DNA of 63,853 nucleotides from Amoebophilaceae bacterium. GTDB taxonomy: Bacteria; Bacteroidota; Bacteroidia; Cytophagales; Amoebophilaceae. The notes beneath the pieces were generated by a model that saw nothing but the letters and a program-made list of their open reading frames with translations, did not search any database and was not told the origin of the DNA. This document shows positions 27,439-35,093 of this stretch, piece by piece (the stretch's first letter is position 1; each line of letters opens with the position of its first letter). Both the position numbers and the translations under genes were made by a program. The stretch lies in the NCBI GenBank assembly GCA_011524725.1, contig WTJV01000044.1, positions 1 through 63,853 on the forward strand. The letters are read 5' to 3'.

Positions 27439-27538
27439 GGCATTGCTAAAAAGGTAGTGTTCTATATCATGATTTCATTGATCAAATACTCGCTGCAGTT
27501 GCTCTGTAGCAAACTATCGATTAAAAATTAGCAATGCC
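27439..27538 (+). mobile_element. 100-bp MITE-like repeat, copy 1
   Basis: Begins GGCATTGCTAAAAAGGTAG and ends TTAAAAATTAGCAATGCC, so the outer 11 bases are inverted. Nearly identical 100-bp copies are at 34480-34579 and, inverted, at 47551-47650. Flanks TCGTAAGC and TCGCAAGC look like an 8-base target duplication with one change. It lies upstream of trxA, ending 91 bases before the start codon. Confidence 0.8.
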
Positions 27539-27629
27539 TCGCAAGCAATATAATGCCTGTATTTCAGATTTTATTACTTTTGAATTCGCATTTTTCATTC
27601 CTCTAACGCTAATCCGAATAATTAAAACC

Positions 27630-27977
27630 ATGACAACAGAATCTACTCCCAAAGCATTAGAAATCACAGATGCCAGCTTCGAAACGACTATACAAAGCAA
27701 TCGACCTGTTTTAATCGACTTTTGGGCTGCGTGGTGTGGTCCTTGCCGGACTATTGCGCCTGTCATTGAGGAGTTGGCGCAAGAACAAGCAACAGAGGGG
27801 CAGTTTGTGGTGGCTAAGCTTGACGTAGACCAAAATGCTGAGAGTGCGATAAAATATGGAGTACGCAGTATTCCTACGCTCATCATTTTCAAAAATGGCC
27901 AAGAGGTAGATCGTCTACTAGGGGGGCAGCACGCCAAGGAAGTGCTAAAGGCAAGGCTTGCTCAGCACATCGGGTAA
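27630..27977 (+). CDS. trxA: Thioredoxin
   Basis: Cytoplasmic thiol-disulfide reductase of 115 residues. The active site is FWAAWCGPCR (Cys36 and Cys39), the cis-proline loop is SIPTLIIFKNG, and the usual DVDQN is present. The start is ATG 27630, which gives the normal thioredoxin N-terminus; an open frame reaches back to 27534 but that part lies partly in the MITE. Reduced by thioredoxin reductase, encoded here at 42.3 kb. Monocistronic, followed by a hairpin and tRNA-Ile. Confidence 0.96.
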   Translation: MTTESTPKALEITDASFETTIQSNRPVLIDFWAAWCGPCRTIAPVIEELAQEQATEGQFVVAKLDVDQNAESAIKYGVRSIPTLIIFKNGQEVDRLLGGQHAKEVLKARLAQHIG

Positions 27978-27996
27978 CGCCGAAGAAGTCGGCGTT
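27976..27996 (+). terminator. Hairpin after trxA, weak terminator candidate
   Basis: AACGCCGA and TCGGCGTT form an 8-bp stem with a 5-base loop that overlaps the trxA stop codon. The following bases are CCTTAC, without a T run, so termination efficiency is uncertain. Confidence 0.4.
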
Positions 27997-28045
27997 CCTT
28001 ACACTAGCACTCTAGAAAAGAGAATTTCTGAGAAGTCCTATGTTG

Positions 28046-28119
28046 TGGGCCTGCGTGGACTCGAACCACGGACCTCTACATTATCAGTGTAGCGCTCTAA
28101 CCAGCTGAGCTACAGGCCC
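28046..28119 (-). tRNA. tRNA-Ile (GAT)
   Basis: Full cloverleaf on the minus strand: acceptor GGGCCTG, D-arm TAGCTCAGCTGGTTAGAGC, anticodon loop CTGATAA (anticodon GAT), and TTCGAGT T-loop with the acceptor partner CAGGCCC and discriminator A. It stands alone between trxA and recR, not inside an rRNA operon where this tRNA is commonly found. Confidence 0.96.
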
Positions 28120-28321
28120 CTATTTTAAAAGCATGTCCTGCTGTTAGGGAAAAGCTGATTCCGAGGAACATCGCATGCTTCCCTTCCTCAGGAGGAGCTC
28201 CGCCCAAACAAATGCAAATTTATCATTTTCTCTGGCTCATCGCAAAGCTTTGCAAGAACCTGCCTTAACCTTTTTTACGTAAATTTGTCTTTCGTACAAT
28301 ATTAATTGTCCCCGCTTGACG

Positions 28322-28923
28322 ATGCTATATTCTTCCAAACTCATAGAAGAAGCAGTGTATGAGATTGCTACCCTACCGGGGATAGGAAAAAAAACGGCAC
28401 TGCGGCTAGCATTATTTCTACTAAAAGCCCCAAGAGCGCATACAGAAAGGCTGACGAAGACATTACTTAAGATGCGTTCCGACATACAGTACTGCCGTCA
28501 TTGTCACAATGTTGCCGATGAATCTGTATGTAGCATTTGTAGCGATACACACCGTGACCAATCTATTATTTGTGTGGTAGAGAACAGCCAAGATGTGCTA
28601 GCGATAGAAAATACGGGGCAATACAAAGGTCTTTATCATGTGTTGGGTGGAATTATCTCCCCTGTCGAGGGAATTGGTCCTGATCAATTACAAATAGATT
28701 CTTTAGTCAAGCGTGTCCAAGAAGAAAAACCCCAAGAGGTTATATTCGCATTGAGTGCTACGATTGAGGGAGATACTACGGCATTTTACATCACAAAAAA
28801 ATCAAGGAATACGCAGTCAAAGCTAGTTCTATTGCGCGTGGTGTGGCTATTGGCGGAGAGTTGGAATATACAGATGAGCTTACGCTGGGTAGGAGTATCA
28901 CGGGCCGTGTAGCTTATCCATAA
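28322..28923 (+). CDS. recR: Recombination protein RecR, frameshifted near the C-terminus
   Basis: RecR acts with RecO (and RecF) to load RecA at gaps. Visible parts are the helix-hairpin-helix LPGIGKKTALRLALFLL, a zinc finger CRHC...CSIC, and a Toprim domain IICVVENSQDVLAIENTGQY, then GLYHVLGG. At the run of seven A's at 28795-28801 the frame changes. In the annotated frame the end becomes unrelated sequence to a stop at 28910-28912. Adding one base gives KKIKEYAVKASSIARGVAIG and then GELEYTDELTLGRSITGRVA, the standard RecR end, with TAA at 28921-28923. So the gene is either a fresh frameshift mutant, is rescued by transcriptional slippage, or contains a base-call error. ATG 28322 is preferred over TTG 28316. 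Confidence 0.88.
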
Positions 28924-29083
28924 TCTATGCCTAGGAATAGTATGCCGCACCTGTCTCGGATTTTCCTTCCTATCTCATTTTTTCTTGGTATAAGAATTAC
29001 TAGATTTGCTTCGCATAAACTTTAAGACCGAGTCACCAAGATTCAATGGTCTGCTGCGTGCGAAAGACAAAGACCTTCAACCT

Positions 29084-30871
29084 ATGAACTCAACAACAGA
29101 AACTTTTCAGTGGGAATCTACTAGCCCCACCACCCAGTTTGGTATCACCTATACAGATCAGGAAAAAGCAGCGTTGGCACAAAGCTACGAGGCTACTTTT
29201 ACCGCTATGAAAGAATATGAGGTCGTTAAAGGCGAGGTAGTAGCTATCAGCGACCGCGATGTAATCATTAACATTGGCTTTAAGTCCGATGGTTTGGTGT
29301 CGCGCAACGAATTTCGTGATCTTCCTGATCTCAAGCCTGGTGACGAGGTGGAGGTGTACGTAGAAGCGCAAGAGGATTCGAAAGGCCAGCTTGTCCTCTC
29401 GCGAAAAAAGGCCAAACTAGTTAGAGGATGGGAGAAAATCCAAGCTACTGCAGATAACGACGAATTTATAGAAGGGCTGGTTAAACGTAGAACCAAGGGG
29501 GGATTGATCGTAGATATTTATGGCATTGAAGCCTTTCTGCCTGGTTCGCAGATTGATGTCAAGCCCGTAACTGATTTTGATGCTTATGTTGGTAAGTCTA
29601 TTGATGTAGCGGTAGTAAAAATTAATCATGCCAATGATAATGTGGTGGTATCCCATAATATGTTGATCGAGAGGAGCTTGGAGAATAAAAAGAGTGCTAT
29701 CATTGGTCATCTCGAGAGAGGACAAATTCTGGAAGGGGTCATAAAAAATATGACTAGCTTCGGTGTATTTATCGATCTAGGGGGCGTGGATGGATTGTTG
29801 CACATCACCGACATTGCTTGGGGCAGAATTGGGCACCCATCAGAAGTTTTAGAGAATGGTCAGAAGGTGAAGGTAGTAGTCATCGATTTCAACGAAGACA
29901 AAAAGCGAATCTCTCTGGGTATGAAGCAACTTGAACCGAACCCCTGGGAAGTATTGCCTGCTACCATTGAGGTAGGTGCCAAAGTCAAAGGCAAGATTGT
30001 CAATATAGCAGATTATGGTGTTTTCTTGGAAGTTATGCCTGGCATAGAAGGCTTGATCCACATTTCAGAAATGTCTTGGTCGCAATACCCGCGTAATATT
30101 CGAGACATTACTAAGATAGGCGATGAGCTAGAGGCGGAAATCCTGACGCTGGACCGCGAAGAGAAGAAGATGTCTTTAGGCGTCAAGCAGCTTACACGTG
30201 ATCCTTGGGCTGCTTCTGAACTTCTAGCAAAGTATGCTGTGGGTACTAAACACCAAGGCACTGTTAGAAATATGACCCATTTTGGGATATTTGTAGAGCT
30301 GGAAGAAGGCATAGAGGGGCTACTTCATGTTTCAGACTTGTCTTGGACCCAAAAAATTAATCACCCTTCTGAGGTCTTGAAAACAGGTGATACCGTAGAG
30401 ACCATGATCCTTGAGATCGACCAAGAAAATAAAAAGCTGGCTTTAGGCCGCAAGCAACTAGGTGAAAATCCGTGGGATAAGTACGAAGGAATATTTAGGG
30501 TAGGTTCGGTCCATCAGGGTACTATCAGTAAAAAGATGGATAAAGGTGCTCTGGTACTGCTACCTCATGACGTGGAGGGGTTTGTTCCTAAACGCCACAT
30601 GATTAAAGAAGATGGCCAAGACGTATCGACGGGTGAGTCGCTTATGTGGAAAGTCATCGAGTTCTCTAAGGTCAACAAAAAGATCTTTGTCTCTCATACA
30701 GCTGTCTTTACAGAGGCCAAAGGTCACTCAGATGCATCTAAAGCCAATCAGCATTCACGTGCTGTTAGTAATGCTGTGGTAGAGGAGAAATCTACTTTGG
30801 GAGACCTGGAAGCCTTAGCTTCTTTAAAAGAAAAAATAGATGCGGCAGGAGAAAGCGCTGAGCGAAAGTGA
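29084..30871 (+). CDS. rpsA: 30S ribosomal protein S1
   Basis: RNA-binding ribosomal protein of 595 residues that helps mRNA engage the 30S subunit. Six S1 (OB-fold) domains are visible in order, starting with EYEVVKGEVVAISDRDVIIN and including GVIKNMTSFGVFIDLGGVDG, KGKIVNIADYGVFLEV and GTVRNMTHFGIFVELEEGIE; the sixth (GTISKKMDKGALVLLPHDVE) is more diverged. A charged tail follows. The start is set at ATG 29084, the beginning of the family-like part; the frame upstream to 29006 begins at TTG and has no S1 homology. Two tRNA genes follow. Confidence 0.95.
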   Translation: MNSTTETFQWESTSPTTQFGITYTDQEKAALAQSYEATFTAMKEYEVVKGEVVAISDRDVIINIGFKSDGLVSRNEFRDLPDLKPGDEVEVYVEAQEDSKGQLVLSRKKAKLVRGWEKIQATADNDEFIEGLVKRRTKGGLIVDIYGIEAFLPGSQIDVKPVTDFDAYVGKSIDVAVVKINHANDNVVVSHNMLIERSLENKKSAIIGHLERGQILEGVIKNMTSFGVFIDLGGVDGLLHITDIAWGRIGHPSEVLENGQKVKVVVIDFNEDKKRISLGMKQLEPNPWEVLPATIEVGAKVKGKIVNIADYGVFLEVMPGIEGLIHISEMSWSQYPRNIRDITKIGDELEAEILTLDREEKKMSLGVKQLTRDPWAASELLAKYAVGTKHQGTVRNMTHFGIFVELEEGIEGLLHVSDLSWTQKINHPSEVLKTGDTVETMILEIDQENKKLALGRKQLGENPWDKYEGIFRVGSVHQGTISKKMDKGALVLLPHDVEGFVPKRHMIKEDGQDVSTGESLMWKVIEFSKVNKKIFVSHTAVFTEAKGHSDASKANQHSRAVSNAVVEEKSTLGDLEALASLKEKIDAAGESAERK

Positions 30872-30928
30872 CGCTCTGGTAGCCTTAGGAGAGTAATGCT
30901 ACAAAGGCCGTCTGTCCATGTGTATCAG

Positions 30929-30999
30929 GGTCGCGTGGCCGAGTGGTTAGGCAAAGGTCTGCAAAACCTTCTACGGTGGTTCGAACCCACTCGCGACCT
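30929..30999 (+). tRNA. tRNA-Cys (GCA)
   Basis: Acceptor GGTCGCG pairs with CGCGACC. The anticodon stem-loop AGGTCTGCAAAACCTT gives anticodon GCA, and discriminator base U73 is the cysteine identity element. TTCGAAC T-loop is present. Confidence 0.96.
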
Positions 31000-31034
31000 C
31001 TTTTGGTGCTGTCCCTATTGACTAACCTGTAATT

Positions 31035-31118
31035 GCCTGGGTGGCGGAATTGGTAGACGCGTTGGTCTCAAACACCAATGGTAGCAATACCGTGCCGGTT
31101 CGATCCCGGCCCCAGGTA
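31035..31118 (+). tRNA. tRNA-Leu (CAA)
   Basis: Type II tRNA with a long variable arm. It starts GCCTGGGTGGCGGAATTGG, has anticodon stem-loop TTGGTCTCAAACACCAA (anticodon CAA), T-loop TTCGATC, and ends CCCAGGT plus A73. The first acceptor pair is G-U. Lies 35 bases after tRNA-Cys. Confidence 0.95.
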
Positions 31119-31176
31119 CATTTTAAGGATCTGCCTGAGGTGCTTACGGTAAAAAAATAGGCACCGCTATCTTTTC

Positions 31177-32472
31177 TTACTTGGGCTTGATTTCCCGTAC
31201 TTTCTCAGCAATATTTTTTCTTTTCTTTTTATGAAAGGCACCCTGATAGTTGGGATCTTCTTTTTGACGTTGCCAATCTATTGTGCGTGCTATGGCCTGT
31301 TTTTCTTCCCAGCTAGTGGGTTTTTCTACTAATTCGACTGGAAGCGAGGTAATCGGGATTTTTTGCCCCATCCATTTTTCAATCTGCTGTACGTGGTATT
31401 CTTCTGCTTTATTGGCGAATGTGATTGCTCGGCCCGTGGCAGTGGCTCTGCCTGTTCTGCCAATACGATGTACGTACGTTGCGGGCGAAGTGGGTACTTC
31501 AAAGTTGATGACGTGACTGACCTGGTTTACGTCAATGCCTCTGGCTGCTACATCTGTCGCTACTAAGATGCGCACCATGCCTGCTTTAAAAGCATTTAAT
31601 GTATTGATGCGTGTATTCTGCCCTTTGTTGGCGTGAATCACCCGAACCTCGCCTGCTACCTTCCTTTGTAAAAAATGTGCCGTATTATCAGCTGTTTTTC
31701 GGGTACGCGTAAAAACGATTACCTTGTGAAAAACAGCAGCGTCAGCCAGTAATAAGACGAGTAATTGGGCTTTTGTGGGTATGTTAGGTACTAGATAGCA
31801 CTGCTGGCTTATGGAAGCAAAAGGGATTGCTTGGGGGGTGATTATGATTTTTGCAGGCCCGTTAAAAAAATCTTCTGCGCGCTTTAAGGGTTGTTTTTCC
31901 ATGGTAGCAGAAAATAGTAGTAGCTGCCTCTTTTTGGGTAGTAATGCCAGTATATCTGTGAGTTGAGAGAAAAAAACCGTATTCAAGAGTTTATCTGCTT
32001 CGTCAAGAACTACGTGTTTTACTGTTCGTAGCTGTGGTATATTGCTGTGATGATACAAGTCGAGTAGTCGCCCTGGTGTGGCTACCAAAAGATCGATACC
32101 TTGCTTGACAGTTACTATTTGCTTGGCAGGCCCTACTCCTCCATAAAGGCAAGCATAGCGTAAGTCTGTGTACTTGGCTAGTGTGGCTAGCTCGTGTGCA
32201 ATTTGTATGACGAGCTCTTTACTCGTAGCGAGGATCAATGCTCTTGGATAAGACCCTTTTGCATACTTAAGGTGCATGAGCAGGGGAAGCAAGTAGGCAA
32301 CTGTTTTGCCTGTGCCTGTCTGAGCCACACCTAACACATCTCTCCCCTGCAATATTAGGGGGATAACCTTTTGTTGGATAGGTGTAAGTGTCGTGTACCC
32401 TACTTCTTGGAGTGCTTTTAACAGCTGCCTATTGAATTGGAGGGTATGAAATGAAGAGGGAATAGTGGTCAT
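31177..32472 (-). CDS. DEAD-box RNA helicase, RhlE-like
   Basis: ATP-dependent RNA unwinding enzyme, about 431 residues from the ATG at 32472; the frame extends upstream to 32529. Motifs in order: F and Q motif (GYTTLTPIQQKVIP), Walker A AQTGTGKT, TPGRLLD, DEAD box VLDEADKLL, SAT, then helicase C-terminal VIFNEV-type VIHANKGQ, DVAARGIDV and HRIGRTGRA. A short basic tail (KKKRKNIAEKVREIKPK) follows, as in RhlE-type enzymes acting in ribosome assembly or RNA decay. Transcribed divergently from the DUF721 gene, with a perfect palindrome in between. Confidence 0.9.
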   Translation of the reverse strand: MTTIPSSFHTLQFNRQLLKALQEVGYTTLTPIQQKVIPLILQGRDVLGVAQTGTGKTVAYLLPLLMHLKYAKGSYPRALILATSKELVIQIAHELATLAKYTDLRYACLYGGVGPAKQIVTVKQGIDLLVATPGRLLDLYHHSNIPQLRTVKHVVLDEADKLLNTVFFSQLTDILALLPKKRQLLLFSATMEKQPLKRAEDFFNGPAKIIITPQAIPFASISQQCYLVPNIPTKAQLLVLLLADAAVFHKVIVFTRTRKTADNTAHFLQRKVAGEVRVIHANKGQNTRINTLNAFKAGMVRILVATDVAARGIDVNQVSHVINFEVPTSPATYVHRIGRTGRATATGRAITFANKAEEYHVQQIEKWMGQKIPITSLPVELVEKPTSWEEKQAIARTIDWQRQKEDPNYQGAFHKKKRKNIAEKVREIKPK

Positions 32473-32611
32473 ATTAGGTGCTAGAATTGTGCTTGGGATA
32501 GAATCTTTGTATCTATCTTGGATTGACACATCCTTGCCTTCTTATGTAAAAAGACTATTGTAAAGATCGCTAGAAAATACCTTTGTTAGATCTGGATGAG
32601 CCTAAGGTCAC

Positions 32612-32634
32612 ACTGTGCAGCAATGCTGCACAGT
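32612..32634. promoter_or_regulatory. Perfect palindrome in divergent intergenic region
   Basis: ACTGTGCAGC and GCTGCACAGT form 10-bp arms around AAT. It sits between the divergently transcribed helicase and DUF721 genes. It may be an operator for a dimeric regulator or an RNA hairpin; no T tract follows in either direction, so a terminator is less likely. Confidence 0.4.
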
Positions 32635-32716
32635 AAAAATCGTCATATGTCTTGTATAATGCAATCCACGTTGTCCAATTTATTTATCTTAGGGCGATAA
32701 ATCCTGAAAGAGCGAT

Positions 32717-33007
32717 ATGAAGCACACAGGTCCAACAACCCTCAAGGAAGCGTTGCAGCAGATGAAGCAAAACTCTCCCTATAAACATAAGCTGGAGGAG
32801 GCTACGTTGGTCTGCGCGTGGAAAACAGCGATGCCTAAGGTAGTAAGTACAAGAACAGAGCGTACGTTTTACAAACAAGGAAAGTTCTTTGTGCAGCTTA
32901 GTTCGGCACCGCTCAGGCAAGAACTCCAGCTTAACAAAATCAAGGTACTTGAGTTGCTACAAGTACATGCTCAGGGGTGTGGTCTTACAGATGTAGTTTT
33001 TTTGTAG
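32717..33007 (+). CDS. DUF721 (DciA-like) protein
   Basis: Small 96-residue protein. LVCAWKTAMPKVVSTRTERT (a V-x-x-W start region), then KFFVQLSSAPLRQELQLNKI, then DVVF at the end are the conserved parts of DUF721. Some members of this family (DciA) help load the replicative helicase at the origin in bacteria lacking DnaC; Bacteroidota carry similar proteins near replication genes. That role is inference here. ATG 32717 is used. Followed by about 180 bases without a gene. Confidence 0.8.
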   Translation: MKHTGPTTLKEALQQMKQNSPYKHKLEEATLVCAWKTAMPKVVSTRTERTFYKQGKFFVQLSSAPLRQELQLNKIKVLELLQVHAQGCGLTDVVFL

Positions 33008-33189
33008 TAAGGTCCTACCTCAAAGAGGAGTATGGCAGGTCAGTCTTTTATTGCTCCTCAGTAAGTAGATATATACATAGCCTCTTAAGGCCACTGTATT
33101 GAGATACTTAAGATATTTTTTGCTAGAGGCGCTGCTGTGGTCACCTGTAATTGTTGTGTATAGCTAAGTTTCCATTATTTTCATGTACC

Positions 33190-34041
33190 ATGATCAATGA
33201 GTTGATATTCTTTGTTAGGACCCATTTCCAGCGATCTGAGAACAGCTTGATGCGGATCATTTTACTTAATGTACTTAGCTTTTTGGCTTTGCTGCTACTC
33301 AAGATTACGTTCGTGATCGCTGGGTATAAATCGGCATACATGGCGCTGTTACAGCGCTTGGTGCTTCCCGCCTTGTGGCCCACGTATATTCATCAGCCAT
33401 GGACCTTGTTCACCTACTCTTGGGTACACGTATCGTTTTTCTCAACTTTTTGGGGACTCTTGCTACTGTATAGCATGGGGAACGTGGTTGTAAGGCGTTT
33501 AGGCAGCCGACATTTTTTGGCAATTTACCTACTAGGGGGACTAGCAGGAGGGTCTTTGTTTTTGCTCTTGTACAATATTTCGCCCTACTTCCATGGAGCT
33601 AGTACGAGCCTTTTAGGCTTTCCCGGTGGCTTATACGCTGTTATGGTAGCGGCGGCTACACTATCTCCCCAGCTTTCTTTTTCGCTTTTTCCTCCCCTGC
33701 AACTCAAGTACATCACTGGTTGCTTGGTACTGCTTTCGTTGGTCAATCTAGTGGGCGCTGAGCCTGCAGCAAGTATTGCTCATCTAGGTGGTGCCTGGCT
33801 GGGGTATGCTTATGCCCACTGGTTGCAGCGAGATCATACTTGGTGGCGTCGATGGTGGCTACGTTTTAGAGGTTCGAATCTTAAGGTGACGTACAAAAGC
33901 ACTACTCCCTGGGCGTCCAAGGATGCTTACGAGCCCGTGGACCAAGCCAGTCTAAACCGCATTCTAGACAAAGTGGCTACTTCAGGCTACGAGAGTCTGT
34001 CTCCAGCTGAGAAGCAGCAGTTATTTAATGCCGGTAGATAG
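33190..34041 (+). CDS. Rhomboid-family membrane protein lacking the catalytic serine
   Basis: Polytopic membrane protein of 283 residues from ATG 33190. It has the rhomboid layout: first hydrophobic segment, WTLFTYSWVHVSFFSTFWGLLLLYSMG, several transmembrane helices, IAHLGGAWLGYAYA with the catalytic-type His198, and a cytoplasmic tail ending in a helical LNRILDKVATSGYESLSPAE block typical of Bacteroidota rhomboids. The serine motif that should read GxSx aligns with GFPG (143-146), so the nucleophile position is Pro145. Proteolysis is therefore unlikely and the protein may act as a pseudoprotease, or be decaying. The upstream frame to 33151 is not favoured. Confidence 0.83.
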   Translation: MINELIFFVRTHFQRSENSLMRIILLNVLSFLALLLLKITFVIAGYKSAYMALLQRLVLPALWPTYIHQPWTLFTYSWVHVSFFSTFWGLLLLYSMGNVVVRRLGSRHFLAIYLLGGLAGGSLFLLLYNISPYFHGASTSLLGFPGGLYAVMVAAATLSPQLSFSLFPPLQLKYITGCLVLLSLVNLVGAEPAASIAHLGGAWLGYAYAHWLQRDHTWWRRWWLRFRGSNLKVTYKSTTPWASKDAYEPVDQASLNRILDKVATSGYESLSPAEKQQLFNAGR

Positions 34042-34091
34042 ACAACTAGCACGCATAATCTTACGTTGACTTCTTAAATCCCTATTCACCT

Positions 34092-34409
34092 ATGCGTAAT
34101 AAATGGACTAAGCTATTCTTTGGGCTTCTAGGCTTTGAATTATTGGGATCGGAACTCATCAAGCAGTTGGCCAAGGGCTTACGTGGCCTAAAAATAGATC
34201 TCAGGAGGCTGCTAGTAGCATGGGTCATCAAGGCAGCTACCTTGTTGCTGCTGCTGTTCATTGCTCAGGGGGCATTACTTTTTGGCCTTGGTGCCTTGGC
34301 GTTGTACCTCAATACACTACTGAGTAGTAGCTACCAAGGCTTTCTGATCGTCTCGGGGGGATGCACGGTTTTATTGTTGTTATCCTGGCTGCTAAGTCGG
34401 TTACGTTAG
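34092..34409 (+). CDS. Small membrane protein with two hydrophobic segments, unknown
   Basis: Protein of 105 residues starting at ATG 34092. A basic, amphipathic N-terminal half (KQLAKGLRGLKIDLRRLL) is followed by two transmembrane segments (ATLLLLLFIAQGALLFG and FLIVSGGCTVLLLLSWLL). It resembles the small membrane proteins often labelled phage-holin-family in Bacteroidota, but I cannot place it firmly. It follows the rhomboid gene by 50 bases on the same strand, so the two are probably cotranscribed. Confidence 0.65.
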   Translation: MRNKWTKLFFGLLGFELLGSELIKQLAKGLRGLKIDLRRLLVAWVIKAATLLLLLFIAQGALLFGLGALALYLNTLLSSSYQGFLIVSGGCTVLLLLSWLLSRLR

Positions 34410-34479
34410 TCGCCCCTTAAGAAGGGGGTATTGCATCGAATACTAGGCGTTAAGAGCGTTATTTTTGAATTTATTTTAA

Positions 34480-34579
34480 GGCATTGCTAAAAAGGTAGCG
34501 TTCCATATCATGATTTCATTGATCAAGCGCTCGCTGCAGTTGCTCTGCAACAAACTATTGATTAAAAATTAGCGATACC
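34480..34579 (+). mobile_element. 100-bp MITE-like repeat, copy 2
   Basis: Starts GGCATTGCTAAAAAGGTAG and ends TTAAAAATTAGCGATACC, matching copies 1 and 3 at nearly every base. Flanks TATTTTAA and TATTTCAA suggest an 8-base target duplication with one change. Lies in the gap between the small membrane protein gene and the long dispersed repeat. Confidence 0.8.
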
Positions 34580-34596
34580 TATTTCAAAAATAAGCT

Positions 34597-34990
34597 AGAA
34601 AAAAACGCAAGAAAGGTACAATTTCCCTTCTAAACCTTACAAAAAATGAGGGTCGCCTCGCCGGTGAGGACAATCACGGTCTCCGGCTTTCTTGACGCGC
34701 GCTACACCAAGGCGACAATTTTGTATTGCGGAATATGTCTTTCCCCAAATTAGGGACCCGCTTAGGGGATTGGGGCCTTAGCTTGGCGCTGCGTCAGGCG
34801 CTGTCTGAGCACACCGCAGGTGAGCGAGTTTGCCTCGTCTGCACCTAAGAGCCAGCCAAGGTAGGCCGGTTCCCTCAGCGGTGACTTTTTTCGGTTCCTT
34901 TTTGTGTGGCAGACAAAAAGGAATGCTCTCACCCGGCAAGAGCAAACAACGTATGCCCCGCTGAGTACTGTGTTTGGAAGTGTGCTCTTA
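34597..34990 (-). repeat. Dispersed ~400-bp repeat, minus-orientation copy
   Basis: Inverted counterpart of the repeat at 11840-12260. From high to low coordinates it reads the same order of blocks, including AACGTATGCCCCGCTGAGTA, AAAGGAATGC, CCTTTTTGTGTGGCAGAC, AAGAGCCAGCCAAGG, GCTTGGCGCTG and TTACAAAAAATGAGG with AAACGCAAGAAAG. A 78-codon open frame on the minus strand over 34762-34998 is part of the repeat and is not matched in frame by the other copy. No gene is supported in 34410-35093. Confidence 0.7.
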
Positions 34991-35093
34991 AAGGACAACT
35001 ACAATTAGTATTGTTGCCCTGGATCAATTTTTTCTGGGAGCGTAGATAAAAAATCGGCTGTTTTAGTGTTTCTTCCCCAAACGTTCATGGGCC

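Noticed and set aside
28124-28321. A Bacteroidota promoter upstream of recR
   Set aside because: TTTG-like words exist but no pair with suitable spacing to a TAnnTTTG-like element was convincing.
34762-34998. A 78-codon minus-strand open frame ending near 34762 as a real gene
   Set aside because: The homologous copy near 11.8-12.0 kb has indels that break the frame; both are repeat sequence.
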